Origin: Diplosphaera chodatii
Lineage: Eukaryota > Chlorophyta > Trebouxiophyceae > Prasiolales > Stichococcaceae
NCBI GenBank assembly: GCA_032358165.1
Contig: JAALGY010000019.1
Span: 806,001-870,000, forward strand
DNA: 64,000 bases
Direction: 5' to 3'
Shown here: piece after piece, positions 36,873-49,463 of the stretch
Layout: each line of letters begins with the position of its first letter
Numbering within the stretch: position 1 is the stretch's first letter
The notes under the pieces: model-generated
Database searches by the model: none
What the model saw: only the letters and a program-made list of their open reading frames with translations
Told to the model about the DNA's origin: nothing
Made by a program: the position numbers and the translations under genes

Positions 36873-38940
36873 ATGGCAGCTGGAAAGCCCAAGATGCGGC
36901 AAGAACTGAGAAAGGTGGTCCTTGTCACTGGTGCATGTGGGGAGATTGGCACGGCCATCTGCCTGAGGCTTGCCCGCTCCCGGCTGATCGACCCGAGCTA
37001 CGATGACTTCAAGGTGTCTGCTGCCTGTGTCTGCTGCTGACGTGAGTTGGAGGCGGGGTCCCTGTGTGCTAACTAATTTGCTGTCGTGATAGAGATACAG
37101 CCGCCGGTACATGGACATGAAGCAAGTGCGCCCTCTCTTGACGGCAGGTCGTGGCGACAGACATCAACGAAAGCGGCTTGCGCTCGCTGCACAAACAGGA
37201 GGAGCGGCTGATGGTGCTGCGTATGGACGTGACAGACGCAGCGGAGGTGGACAAGGTCGTCACCAAGGTGTGTAGACTCAACCAACAACATGAGGTCGGG
37301 AAGCCACGCAGACACATAGCACAGATAGAGTGGTCTTGCTGGCGGCACACTGCACCGACTGCATAGGATGTTGGTGCTGACCATTCCAATGTCACATTGT
37401 AGGTGGAAAGGGTCAATGCACGCCTGGACATTGTGATCAACAATGCGTCACACATGGACATCGTGAGTCCTGCATTAACAGGTTGCAGATGCTTGCACAT
37501 GCAGCAGCTATGCTGTGTGTCATTCCCACCCTGGGACTCATTATAGTTTTGCAAAACTGATGACAGTTGCTGATGGTCCCCGAACTTGTGCAAAACATGC
37601 AGGGCCCGATGGAATCAATGCCCAGATCGAGCATCAGGCACTTGTTCGAGGTTTTAACTGCTGACTCAGTAGCATTGCCCATCATATGCATAAGCTGCAC
37701 TACAGTCAAACCTACAGAGTCGAGGGTGTACGAAAACAACAAGAGCTGTTGCTGCAGGTCAATGTTTTGGGTGTGGTCAATGTCATTCAGGCCGCGCTGC
37801 CATGCTTGCGCCGCTCACCTGCCGGGCCAACAAACCCTGGCGACATCCGGGGCCACCTGATCAATATCACCTCTGCTGCCGGCATCTGCGCTGTACCCTT
37901 TGCGGACGCCTGGTGCAGGTGTGCATGTCACCAATGATGGCAGGACATGCTGACACGGACCTTCATCAGAGTCACTACAGGGTGAAGAGTCAGTGCTGCA
38001 GTAGTGCTGCCGCCCTGCTGTGCCCTGCGTGCGTCAACCTGTCAGGGCTGTGGTGGCAAACAACATGCAACGGGCCTTCGTGCTGCAGCACAAAGTTCGC
38101 AGTGGAGGGCCTCAGCGAGGCGCTGGCGTTGGCGGTGCCAAAGACGGGAGTTCGCGTGACGCTGGTGGAGCCTGGCGCCACACAGACTGCGGCCCTGCAG
38201 CGCGCCCTGCACATGCTGGAGGAGGTGCTGAACAGTTTCCAAAACAGTCAGATCTCAAACATCCATGCCAGCACGACATTGTGACCATTAGCCGTTAGGG
38301 CGCTCATGTAGGACTGCATGCGTTCAATGGCAGTTGCAGTCACACAGTTTGGTGAGGCCTCAAGTGCAATAAGGTGCAGAGGTAAGTGAGTACATGCGCA
38401 AGCGCACCTTGCCGGTCAGACATCTGCGGCAGCAAAGCGTCGTTTCCTTGCAGGCACGTGAGGCCGCACAGGAGAAGGATCCCTACACCAAGATGCTGGA
38501 TGCATACGAGCCGACCCTGCACCACCTGCTACAGTCGGGCGGCGCCACACCGCCAGACAAGGTTTGCGCGCCAATGAGTTATGACGTTCTGATTGGACCT
38601 CGCCCATTGAAAAATGTGCAGGCATTGTCAGCTGGTAACTGATGGCCTGTCCCGCTGCCTCCTCCATGCCATGCCATGAATATATCACGGGGTCTGCTGC
38701 ACAGTGACTGGACTTCCTGCCATGCTGGCTCTGCGCCCTGGTACACAGGTGGCAGAGCTCATCAACAAGGTTCTTCTGGATGCTCACCCCCACTTCCGCA
38801 ATGTTGTCGGCGACGCTGTGCCCTTTGTAGCTGTAAAGCTGGCGGACCTTCAGGGCGACAAAACCCTCCAGCACATTGAATCCTTCCTGGAAGAGGCAAG
38901 GTTTTCAGGCCATGCGGATGAAGCTGCCAGCGTGCGGTGA
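36873..38940 (+). CDS. Short-chain dehydrogenase/reductase paralogue A, catalytic Tyr replaced by Trp
   Basis: Eight exons in phase (36873-37013, 37148-37267, 37403-37462, 37603-37650, 37758-37918, 38089-38224, 38454-38561, 38749-38940) encode about 321 aa. The Rossmann motif is VVLVTGACGEIG (TGxxxGxG, residues 19-26). The acidic end of beta 2 is VVATDINE, and NNAG reads NNAS. The active-site Ser is in LINITSAAG (about S162). The YxxxK motif reads WCSTK: Trp at about residue 175 with the Lys intact. GLSEALALAVPKTGVRVTLVEPGATQT is the usual beta 6 region. SDRs reduce carbonyls or oxidise alcohols with NAD(P)(H); without Tyr the normal proton relay is lost, so this copy may be inactive or altered. 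It is clearly paralogous to the SDR at 50.1 kb, sharing sequence, several intron positions and a KLADL-GDKTL tail. Confidence 0.86.
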
Positions 38941-39816
38941 TGACATGAGACATTGCAAATCGCATGCGTGGCCACAGTACGCACAGCCACAGCTCTCTCA
39001 TTGTGCTGACCAGTTTGATGGCATGCAGCACTGGCGACCTTCGCAGCAACCAGGGGCATCAAACTAGCATCAGTGGGCCTCGATACGCCATAGCATCAGG
39101 CTCAATGGTCACACACACATTTTGGGTGGAGAATTACTGCATCAGCCATTGGGCTGTAGCAAGATGGAAACCTCTATGCTGCAAACCCCTGGGTTCTAGG
39201 AGTTGCATGAGACATGTACGGTTCGGCTAACAGGCATGTTACCCGTTTCTTGCAGATGTTCAAATCAATGCTTTGACGCCATGAAGCAACACACATCGGA
39301 ACCAAACACGCAGCAGGTGCCAAGGTGTTTGCACACGGCCTTGTTGCGATATGCAGACACTGCCACAAAACCACAGTAGCACCAGAAACCCAAGAAGCAG
39401 CAGAGACGACGCCAAACCCCAGCGCACATCCTTCTGCAGTGGTCGGCCCTCAAAATTGGATGCTTGCGTGTGCCAAGCACACTGCAGCCCGCGAAAACTA
39501 GATACACAATGCAACCCTGGCACGCTGGCATGTTCACGCTCCATCATCAGCACTGCAGCGAGCTAGCCAGTGTTCAAACTCTAGGGGCATCTGCAGGCAG
39601 CTCCCTGACACGCCACCAGCCCCGGCACAGTCCTATTGCCGCTGTTTGCACGGGCACACGCCCTTTGCATCGGCATGGTTTGCCAATCATCACGTGCCAG
39701 TGCACCAGCGAAGCGCCGGCCACAACACGCTCACTTGGCCATCCGCTTGCCACCCACCCCAGGGGGCCTATTCACCGACACCATCTGCCAGGTATAAGAG
39801 AGGTGCGCGAGGGGCC
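38941..39816. other. Convergent spacer, SDR A / LNK-like gene
   Basis: 876 bp of 3' UTR sequence. Open frames on both strands here are short and unlike any family I know. Confidence 0.5.
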
Positions 39817-42800
39817 TCAGACGGCGTGCACGGCAGGCGAGCCCCAGCGCTCTTCATCGGCAGCCGTCTGCGCCCGTGCGGTCTCTGCCAGCTGTTGCGG
39901 CAGGTTGGGCGCCTGCTGCAACGGCTCCTTGTACAGCAGGTCGGCCACCTGCGGGCAGGGGCACTGACACCTCAATGACGAGCACCACGTCTGCACAGGG
40001 TGCCCAATCGTGTCCAGAGACGACCTACTAAGTGAAGGTCAGCTGCAGTACTAAAGCCATACAAATCGCTTGATATCAGAGCGCACCAGCCGGTCAACGG
40101 GACCAACTTCATCGGGCGAGTTGGGCTTCTTGGCTGCCTGCGCTGCAGCCTCTGCCGCCACCCCGGCGTCGCTGGATGAGCCGCTCCCCTGCAACCATCA
40201 GGCAAAGTGATGTCGTGTGCACATGCGTTAATGCAGCATCGTCACCATCATTCACACTCATGCACGCACGCACAGCACATCCCATGGGGCAACAGGCTGG
40301 GTCAGGCGCAGGCGCTCACCGCAGCATTGCGGCTGATGCGGTACAGGCTGTTCTTCATGGTGGCCTTGGTTGTGGGGTCCAGCTGCCCAATCAGCGCCTT
40401 CAGCTCCTCCAGCACCAGCGCCTGAGACGGAGACAGGCATCGTCACACGATGCAGCAGCATGACGAAGCAGGACAGCCAAAGCTGTCCTGGCTGGTGCGT
40501 TATGGAGGGGTCGAGCTCGTGGGTGAGCTCTGATGTGATGACCATGACACCAGCTCAGCAGCTCATGGACGCAGTGTTTTCTGAGAGCAAACAGGCTGTC
40601 CGCATGGCTGCACACCTCAGAGCGCGGGGTGCCCGGCTGGCTGTATGCGCCGCGCGACTTGCTGCTGCCGCCACGCGGGCTGAGGCCGCCCAGCTCGCCA
40701 AAGCTGGCGCTGCTGCGCTTGCCAGCCGCACGCGGCGTCGTCGCCTGCACACCAGCGTGACACGTCAGCTGGCAAACCTATGCAGCACAAGCTACGAGGC
40801 TTGCCCTACTTGACACCGAGGCAGGAGCAGCGCCTACGCTGCAAGTTTCCCCAGAGGCCAGACAGGGGAACGAGAGAGCAAAGCCCTGCAGACATTAGAG
40901 CAGCTCACCAGCGTGCCGCCCGGCGCAGAGTGCTGCTGCTGGAACGCTGGCGGCGCGGGCTGGGAGCGGCTGCCGGCGTGGGGTCCCATGGCGTGGGGCC
41001 CTGGGGCGCCGGGCTGGAGGGGCCCCTGGGGGCCGCAGCCAAACCCTGGCGGGACCATGGGCAGGAACCCGGCAGCACCTGCCGCCACCATGCCGCCTGC
41101 GGGCAGCCCCGTCATGCTGGGCGCAGCTCCAGGCGGGCCGCCAAAGGCTGCTGGGGCGGGGCCCGGCATCTGCGCTGGCATGCAGTACGCGTTGTGCGGC
41201 GCAGGGTAGAAGCTGCCGCCCATCCCCATTCCAGCCTGCTGCTGCGTCGCCGCCTGCTCCTGCTGCGTTTGCACTCCGGGCGAGGCTGCTGCCACCGGCT
41301 GCAGCTCTGGATCTGAAGCCGCCTGCGGAGTCAGGAGCAGGGCGGCCTTATGAAGGCTTAGATAAAACCAGACACAACATGATCCTTGCCATGTGATGGA
41401 TACTGTCAACTGCAGACGGCTGTAGAACAAAAACCCCCGCAAACCCATGTGAGTGTTACCTTGAGCTGCGGCGAGGTATCATGAGAGCTGCGCTGTGCAG
41501 CACGGCGCGTGGAGCGGGGCCGCTGCGCACGCGCTGCAGGCTGCGCCCGCTGCTGCTGGTGTGGCTGACTGCCCGCCGGCTGCGATGCTGACGGCAGCTG
41601 CATCTGCAGCTGGCCACCGGATTGAATGGTCAGCTGCTGCTGGTGCGGGGAGCCATGCTGCAGCTGCTGCTGTTGCATGCTGCTGGGGGTCATAGCACAG
41701 CCGAGCAGTGGGTGCTGGAAGCCACTCTGCGAGCTCTGCCCGCTGCCGCTGGATGACCACACTTCGCTACCGCTTCGCAGCGCAGACTTCTGCACACCGC
41801 AGCCAAATGGCTGCCCGTAAACCTTGCAGCCAAACATGCCGCCGCCAGGCTGCATGCCATAGCCGCCGCCAGGCTGTGTCCCCCACATGCTAGACTGGTC
41901 GGCTGCCACCGGCCACGCCTGCTGTTGCGCTTGCATTGGTGCGCTAGTGCCACGCCATTCCATTGGGCCCAACCCGCCCGTTGCGCCTGTGTTGGCGTTG
42001 CCGCTGCCCTTCATTGCCGGGTGCATGGCGTTGGCCACAGGCCCCATGGCCACCGGCATGCCGCCACCATACTGCATGGGCCCATACTGCAGGCTGCTGT
42101 AGCCAAAGGCTGCCCCAGGGGCTGCTCCAGCGGGCATGAGGTGGGGCGGCTGATGCTGCATGTGCGGCGCGAGTGGGGGGCCATGCCCAGCTGCCATCCC
42201 CATCTGCGGCAGCGTCAGCGCCGAGCCTGCAGGCCAGCCACTGACCGCGCCGCTGGCGATGCCTGGGCTTGCCTGCCGGCTCATCTCCACCGACTCCGAC
42301 TGCGCACGCAGCATGTTGCAGGTGCTTCAGCGTGGGACTTGGGAATGGGGTGTCCAGGTATTGCCAGGGCACTACCTGAGCAGGACTTGCCAGACGGACC
42401 GCAGGTACATGTCATCTCAACATGGAAAGTCCTGACGGCCGACCCTTAGTCACCTGCGAGGAGGTGGCGCCGTTGTCGGCCGGTATGCGCAAGCCAGCGT
42501 CATTATGCGGCGACATCGCGGCATGCGCGAAGCGGGCATTAGCCTCCGATACGGCCGTCGGCGTGCCGCAGCCGGAGGGCGGCCCGCCAGACAGTCCCGT
42601 CCCTGAGGTGTAGCTGGGGTTGGGTGCCGTGTCTGTGGATGGCCGACCTGCCGCCTCCGCCACGTCAGGCATTGGCAGCGTCGTATCCTGTGCCAGGATG
42701 AAGGGAGAACACTTTGAAACACGCCAGCGTTCGATCGTATGTGTGTGCACTGCACAGGCGACTTGGCATGCTGGAGGCCCCACAGTTTATACACCATTCT

Positions 42801-43701
42801 CGCTCGCGGCTGGCCAGCAGCTGCAGCCTCTGTGATACTGTCGGCACGCTGCTGTTGAACGCCTTCAGCTGCAGGACACAGAGGCGCAGAAGGCACGGTA
42901 CAACGTCACAGCCATGCGCATCTCCACTCACCAGCTGCATGGGGTCGGCCGGGGGCGACGGCACCCGCAGCCCGGATGCCAGGTCGTTCCCCGAGTCAGG
43001 GCGTAGGCCGGCGGAGGGCGATTCGCACCCACCGTTGCCGTCCCTGTGGCCAACAAGCTCTTACATCAGGCGCTGGCCTGCAAATGACATGCGGCAAAGT
43101 GCACACGTGTTGTGCTGGCAAGGCGGGCCATCCACATTGCAATTTGCCGCTGTAGGTGTCGCAGTATGGATGAGTTATAGTGGGAACGACACCGGCGCTG
43201 TGCTGCTGCAGGCTTGTCCAGGATCACACAGCGAGGTTAGCAGGTGTGAGCGAGGTCAGAGCCCACCTGAGGAAGGCGTCCAACGACTTGTCGCCGGCCC
43301 AGCCGAACTCGCCATTCAGCGGCTCCGCCAGATCATCTGCGCCCGTCGCCGCGCCGCCGCCGGCGTCCGGCGGCCCCAGGAAATCCTGCGTTGTTGCAGA
43401 GAGACGTGGGTCAGTAGAGCCCGTCTCACGGGCTGCTGCGCCAATGGCGACGGCGAGGGGGCACACGCAACCTGTAGATCTACTGGAGCTAGCTGATGTC
43501 ATTGCTGTGGAGCAGACCTGCGCAGCAAGCGACCAGTGGCCGGAGTGGGAAGCCAAAGGCGTTCGAGGCTGACGCCAGCAGGCAGCACACCTGGAACGCG
43601 GCGGAGCCCAGCAGCGAGTCGAACTCGGCGTCAGACATCGGCACATTGGAGCGGGCCCCCGTGTCCAGCGGCACCAGCGAGGGCGCCGTTGCGAGGTCCA
43701 T
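39817..43701 (-). CDS. Large low-complexity protein with LNK-like C-terminal motifs
   Basis: Ten exons close in phase, high to low: 43701-43591, 43385-43267, 43043-42932, 42687-42454, 42299-41460, 41322-40909, 40744-40616, 40421-40320, 40188-40087, 39948-39817; about 764 aa. The N-terminus is acidic (SDAEFDSLLGSAAFQDFLGP). The middle ~430 residues are Gln/Met/Gly/Pro-rich (GGGYGMQPGGGMFG, SSMQQQQLQHGSPHQQQ), typical of disordered transcriptional regulators. Near the C-terminus, LIGQLDPTTKATMKNSLYRISRNAA and, two exons later, DEVGPVDRLVADLLYKEP resemble, in the same order, the two conserved C-terminal blocks of plant LNK proteins (CIRDSLYRLA-type and NPIDRxVAxLLFxRP-type). LNKs are clock coactivators that bind REVEILLE/CCA1-like MYB factors. 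The plant N-terminal LNK block is not seen. The family call rests on my memory of these motifs. Confidence 0.55.
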
Positions 43702-44257
43702 TGCTGTGTTGTTCGTCGTACGCGAGCGAAGTCAGACCACAGGCCACACAACCCCGGTGAGACCCATCACACGTCACAGTCAAGCAAGTAGTGCGTCAGC
43801 TGGCATGCGCGCCGGTTGTGTCGCCCGGCGGGACGCCTTGGCCTCGCAGAGCTTCCTGGCCTGGAGTCCGGGCACAGGGCGGCAAATCAGCATGATCGAC
43901 CTTGGGTGTAGTCGCGAAACCCTACTGGCTCAGCGTGCGCTGTGAGCCCCAAGTTTTGGATGCAGCTTCGCCGTGATATGCTGCTTCCTGTGACCCTAGC
44001 TAACGCGTGCCCAGGGTAAAGTCACCAGCTTTACGGAAGCCCGCGGCGTAAAGTCAGCACAGCACACCGATCATCACGTGCATGCGCATCAAACAAGGTG
44101 CACAGCTTGCTTGGTGCCCATCAGCGTTCCCTGGCTGCGTCCGGTCCGTCTCCATGTGACCCTGCAGCTTCCTAGGGGCGGATGGCGCAGCAACCAGCAG
44201 ACTTTCTGCGTCAGGTCTATATGCCAACTGGCGTCTGAAGTTGCCTTTCGCGACACT
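43702..44257. other. Divergent spacer, LNK-like / ankyrin-HDAC
   Basis: 556 bp with two promoters facing apart. No clear element found; a GC-rich stretch at about 44010-44060 contains an inverted-looking GTAAAGTC...TTTACGG segment. Confidence 0.4.
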
Positions 44258-47200
44258 ATGGAACACTACATGGACGCGTCGAGCAGCGAGGATGAAGAGG
44301 AGGGTGGCCTGTCCTAGTAAGGCCCCCCTTTCCCACTGGCCGGTCTGTAAACCTGACATCATCTGCCGCCGCAGCTGTTCATGCCCCAGCACACCCAGTC
44401 AGCGCCGTGCACCACACTTGCAGTGCTCTGCACGACGCGGCGGCCGCCGGTGACTGCGAGCTCCTGGGACGTCTGCTGGCGGTGCTGAGCGCGCCGCTTG
44501 AGGAGCTGGACCCCGCGGTGCGAGTTGCACATGCAGCTGTGGGACTCGGGTGGCGTGGTCTTTGGAGGGACGGATATGGTATATGCTCTTCACTGACTTC
44601 ACGTGCCTGATGCGTTGCAGCTGCGAGTGCTGCGGACCGGGGCGCATGCGCTGAGTGTCGACGACAAGGATGATGACAGCTGCACGCCGCTGCACCTGGC
44701 CCTTGTCCATGGTGTGTTCAGCTCATGCTTTCATTCCCAAGTGTTGATCACGCGTACAGAGCACGAGCGATGAAAGATGAAACGCAACGAAAGATTGAAC
44801 GTAGGGTGCTGCGCCAAAGGATGGAGCTGTCTCGTGGACGGTGCTGCCTCTGTTCGAACACTGCAGGGCAGCTGGAGGCGGTGCAGCTGCTGCTGCAGGC
44901 GGGTGCGTCCACGGACGTCGCCGTAGAGGGCTCGCCGCATCTGCACGCAGCAGTGGTGGTTGCTGCGCAGCCGGGGCGCGCCGACTTTGCCGCTGCCGCT
45001 GTGCGCCTGCTGCTGCAGGCCGGCGCGGACGCCACGCAGCGGTGAGCGCCACCCGCACCGTGTGCACCAAAGCGACACACGCCGTTCTACCTGGCGATCA
45101 CGACCCATATTTGCCGTGTCCCGTAACCAACAGATGTGTGTCTTTCCTGGGGGAAACACCTGCGTGCCATCTGAGACCCGGGACTGCTGCCACAGGGACG
45201 ACCAGGGGCGCACAGCGTTGCACTGGGCAGCGGAGCTCGGGCTCGACAGCCTGGTTGAGGCGCTGCTGGCGGCGTACGCCGCAGCGGCCGCAAGGGCGGA
45301 GCAGGCGGCGGCGGTGCTCAGGACGGCGGCGGAGGCGGCCGGGGCGCCGCCCGAGGAGCTGGCCGCCCTGGGGGGCGGGGCGCTGCCGGTGGCGGCGGAG
45401 GTGCTTGACCGCCAGGGCTGCACGCCGCTGCACCTGGCGGCGGGGCGCGGCCACTGCGCGGCGCTGGCCGTGCTGCTCACGGGTCGGTGCCGCCGTCTGC
45501 ACTGCTGTGCTTCACGTCGGCTGTCAGCCTGTGAGCTGACCTGCCCGTCGCCTCCTCAGCAACGGATGTGCCCGACACGAGCACGGCCATCGAGTTTGGC
45601 TTTTGGACTGCTCGTCTGCAGGTGCTGACAGTCCGCGGCACGCAGCCACCATCGCCAGCAAGGTCGGGCAGCTTCCGCTGCATGCTGCTGCTGGCAGTGG
45701 CTGCTGGCGTTGTGTCGCGCTGCTGTACAATGCAGCGCCCAAGGCGGCTGCGACCAAAGACCGCCGGGACCAGACCCCCGCTCAAATTGCTGCACGTCGT
45801 GGGCACTCGGTAAGCTCCGCGCTGCTGCCCTAGTGAACATGTCATGCCTGCGAAGGCAGTCATGATGGCACCACGTCCGACAGGCGCCGTCAAAATATCG
45901 CCTGCGTCAATGCTCTGGGAGGTGAGTGTGTGACATGATGGGAGTTGGTCATATGCAGGCGATAGCCGCGGGGCTGGCTTCAGGGTCAGCCGTGCTGAGC
46001 CCTGACGAGGTGGTGGCCTCCACTGTGCAGCCTGCGACCCAGATCTTCGCACCAGCAGAGTGCCGCCAACACCTGACAGCGCCAGAGCCCATTCGCCGCG
46101 GTGGGCCGCCAGCCCCGCCAGAAAATGTCAACCGCATCCGTGTGCTGACGGATCCAGGTGGGCCACGTTGGTTATGGGATGTTCTTGTTGTAGAGGCAGC
46201 CTGCTTGTTGGTGCTCATGGACTTGGTTTGTCACGACGGGTAGCAGCTCCAGGTTGGTCCTCCAATGTGACAGCCTCAATTGGCAACCCATCGACAATGC
46301 CTGCAGGGGTTGGTGTGCTGAGAGCCGAGGAGTTTGCCGAGCTGCCTTGGGACGAGGCCAGCCCGCATGTGCCATTGGCAGACGTGCTGCGTGTGCACGA
46401 CTGGCCATACATCCGAAAGCTACAGGTGTGCTGTACATCTTGATATGTGCCATGGACCTCGCGTCAAGGACCGCTGGCACACCGTGCAAGTGGCGTGCAG
46501 TGGCGGTCATAGCTTTTTGTGCAATGCCAACGCATTGTGGTGTGTCAGTGCAGCAGCCAGTGCCCTAAAGTGAGGTGCCTGCTCAATATTGTTCAGGTAT
46601 GTGGTGCAGGCAGCTGCAGGGGCATTGCCGAGCAGCGGCCCCGGGGCCATTGGCCACCTGGATGGCGACACAGCCATCTCACAGGGCAGCTTCGGCGCAG
46701 CGCTGGCTGCGGCGGGCGCCGTGTGCCGGGCTGTGGACGCTGTGCTGGCAGGCCAGGTGCTGCACAACCCCGCTGGAAAAGGCTCTCTTGGCTGTAGATG
46801 CGTCTGCAGCGCAACTGCGTCCCAGCTGCCATACAGGAGGCTGCACCGAGGATGCTGCATCAAGGCGAACCTGCGTAAATACTGGCAATTCCACCAATTT
46901 AGCAGCTGGTAGTGGGTGGCGCTGGTGCTGTGCTGAAGGCCTGTGGGTGTCTCTGCAGGCGAAGAATGCGTTCTGTGCGGTGCGGCCGCCGGGGCACCAC
47001 GCGGGGCCGGTGGGCGTGGTCACCTGCGCCAACGACCCGCACGGCTCCCACGGCTTCTGCCTGCTCAACAACATCGCCATCGCCGCTGCGTATGCCGTCA
47101 ATGTCTACAGGCACCAGGGTGCGCCACCGCCTCGAGATTGTTGTGACCTGCTGCACAGAGCGCGGGCACTGTGTGTCCTTGGCCCAGCATGTGCACCACC

Positions 47201-49463
47201 AGCTGCTGATGCAGGCATTCGGCGGGTGGCGCTCCTGGACTTTGATGTGCACCACGGCAATGGCACAGAGGCGTGTGTAGGTGGGTCCCCAGACTGCTGA
47301 TGAGCATCTGGCTGTGTCTCGGACCGCTGTGGTCCCCAAGGTGGCGGTGTCACCTGTGCCACATACATGGTGCTGCGCAGGCGGCGTGGTCCCTGGTGTT
47401 TCGAGGCACGCCTTCAAGACGCCCTACTCCGAGGGCGTGCAATCCTTCCCAGTGTGGCGGCCATGGCTGGACGCCGCTGATGCCGACAATATCCTGTTTG
47501 CCAGGTATTGCATAGGAGCACCAGTTGTGTAACACTACAAGGATAAAGCCACAGCATGATCACACTGTCTTTTTGTGCCACTCAATGAAGTCTTGCACTC
47601 AGCTGACACTGTTTCACATTGCAGCGTGCAAGGGTATGGGCCCAAGCACCCGTCCATTGACGCCTTTGTGTACCCGGGCTCTGGTGGCACCAGCGACTCG
47701 CGGCCGCCCGGCCCTGCAGCCGCCGCTGCAGCTGGTGGGGCTGTGGCAGACGCCAGTGTCCCAGCAGCGGCTGCAGCGGCAGAGCCAGCAGCAGCGATCC
47801 CGCCAGAAGGCACGAGCGCCCAACCCTGCTGTTTGCAGGAGTTGGTTGGTGGATTGGCTTGACCTGCATCATGTCAGCCCTGGGAAGGCAGCACGGCTGC
47901 ACAAACAGGGGGGCATTGATGCAAGACCCGATGGACTGTGGATGCAACTGTGCCTGTGCATGGGGTGCAGATCTGGATGCTGTTGAAGAGGACCCAGACG
48001 GCGAGTTTGGCCCTTCGACCAGCAGCACGGCGGCGCCCAGTGGGCCCCGCGTCATCAATGTCGGGGTGCCGGGGCCAGGTGCCCAGGTCGCCCTGTGGCG
48101 GCGCGCCTGGCGAGATAAGGTGCAGCACAGCCCCACACCCATTCCAAGCTCTCATGACAGGCCTCAACCCTGCAGCTACTGTTTACTGTGACCGTCAGCC
48201 GGCAGCACCGTCTCGGTCAGCATCATCACATCAGTCAGGGCACCCACCACATCGTGCTGGCATGGTCCTGCAGATACTACCGGCGGTGGTGCGCTTCCAG
48301 CCAGACATCATCTTCATCTCAGCGGGCTTTGACGCACACCGCAAGGACGACCTGAACTACCGCTACATCGGCATTGCGGAGAAGGAGTACGAGTGGGTAA
48401 CCGACCAGATCGTCCAGGTCGCCAACAGGTGCATTTGCTAGCATGCCTTCAGTTGGTGACCCATCTGGACAAACGACCATGTCGGACATCTTGCAGCAGC
48501 TGCATGGCCACCCTGCTCTACTGCTTAATCTACTGGGTCACAGAATGGCCAACCCTGTCGTTTGTGGTGAGCAGGTGCTGCGGTGGCCGCATCGTGAGCG
48601 CGCTGGAGGGCGGGTACCGGATACAGGGGGGCCCGGTGTCGGCCTTCGCGCGCTCCGTCGCTGCGCACGTGCGCGCGCTGGCGGCCGCGGGCCGGCACTC
48701 GCAGGCCTGGCACCCCGCCGACTCGCGGGTGAGGCTTTTACGAAAGTTGATGCTGCCTAGCGGTGCCTGGCATCACAGACTTTGGTGTGGAACTGCCTTG
48801 TGCTTTCGAGTGCTTTCGATTGCTGTTGCAATTGTGCTGCTTGCGCTTCTGGTGTACGTGCGGCTTGTAAAGATGTCGTGGCATGGCTGAAGGTCGAGCG
48901 GGCAAAGGAGAAAGAGCGCGCTGCAGCGGTGGAAGCCCGACGTGTAGCAGCAGCAGCCGAAGCTGCATTACAGCCGCCAGCAGCCGTGACGAATGTTGCT
49001 GTCAGCGCTGCCGAGGCTGCTGAGGAAGCTGCAACAGCGATGCTTGGTGTGACAGCGGCTTCGGGGCTGGACGCTGCGGACGCTGCCGCCATGATGCAGG
49101 GCGCTGCGGTGGCAGAAGCAGTTCTGTCATCTGCTGTGTCTGCGGCGGCAGATGGTGGTGGCGAGCCGTCAGCCAAGCGCAGGCGGCGTGGCGGTGAGCA
49201 CACTCTGATTGTGTCAATTGATTGCGTCCCGCAAAGGTGTTACATGTTTACACCTGGTCTGTGTTGCAGTCGAAGCCGACTACTCTGGGTACCGTGCTGG
49301 GTACAACTATTCTCATCGTCAATGAAGGTTGGGATCACACCTGCATCTGCATGAAGGTGGCGTGGACTATGTGGCGCTCAACGCCCAGCTGGAGGCGGAG
49401 GCTGCGGCCACAGCAGACGGCGCTGCTGCTGCAACTGTAGCCGTAGTGGCCGTGCAGCGTTGA
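44258..49463 (+). CDS. Ankyrin-repeat histone deacetylase fusion (class II)
   Basis: Exons close in phase throughout: 44258-44303, 44375-44517, 44621-44711, 44867-45041, 45196-45482, 45622-45809, 45959-46157, 46307-46425, 46610-46756, 46959-47118, 47215-47280, 47381-47504, 47625-47848, 47971-48119, 48274-48428, 48575-48728, 48779-49193, 49270 onward; about 965 aa, or 998 if a 39-nt terminal intron is removed. The start is acidic (SSSEDEEE). About six ankyrin repeats follow (CTPLHLALVHGQLEAVQLLL, GRTALHWAAELGL, CTPLHLAAGRGHCAALAVLL, QLPLHAAAGSG). Then comes a zinc-dependent deacetylase: GAIGHLDGDTAIS, RPPGHHAGP (charge-relay His), LLDFDVHHGNGT and SAGFDAH (zinc ligands), LEGGYRI (catalytic Tyr). 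All catalytic residues are present. An Ala/Pro-rich loop sits before FISAGFDAH, and an Ala/Glu helix plus a KRRRR cluster (NLS-like) ends the protein. Probably a nuclear or shuttling lysine deacetylase. Confidence 0.87.

Noticed and set aside
44731..45480. 249-codon minus-strand frame opposite the ankyrin exons
   Set aside because: Ala/Arg/Ser-rich antisense shadow of Ala/Leu-rich ankyrin repeats.
45884..45921. Possible 38-nt extra exon between the ankyrin part and the linker of the HDAC
   Set aside because: It would shift the frame and bring in a stop in the next exon; skipping it keeps phase.
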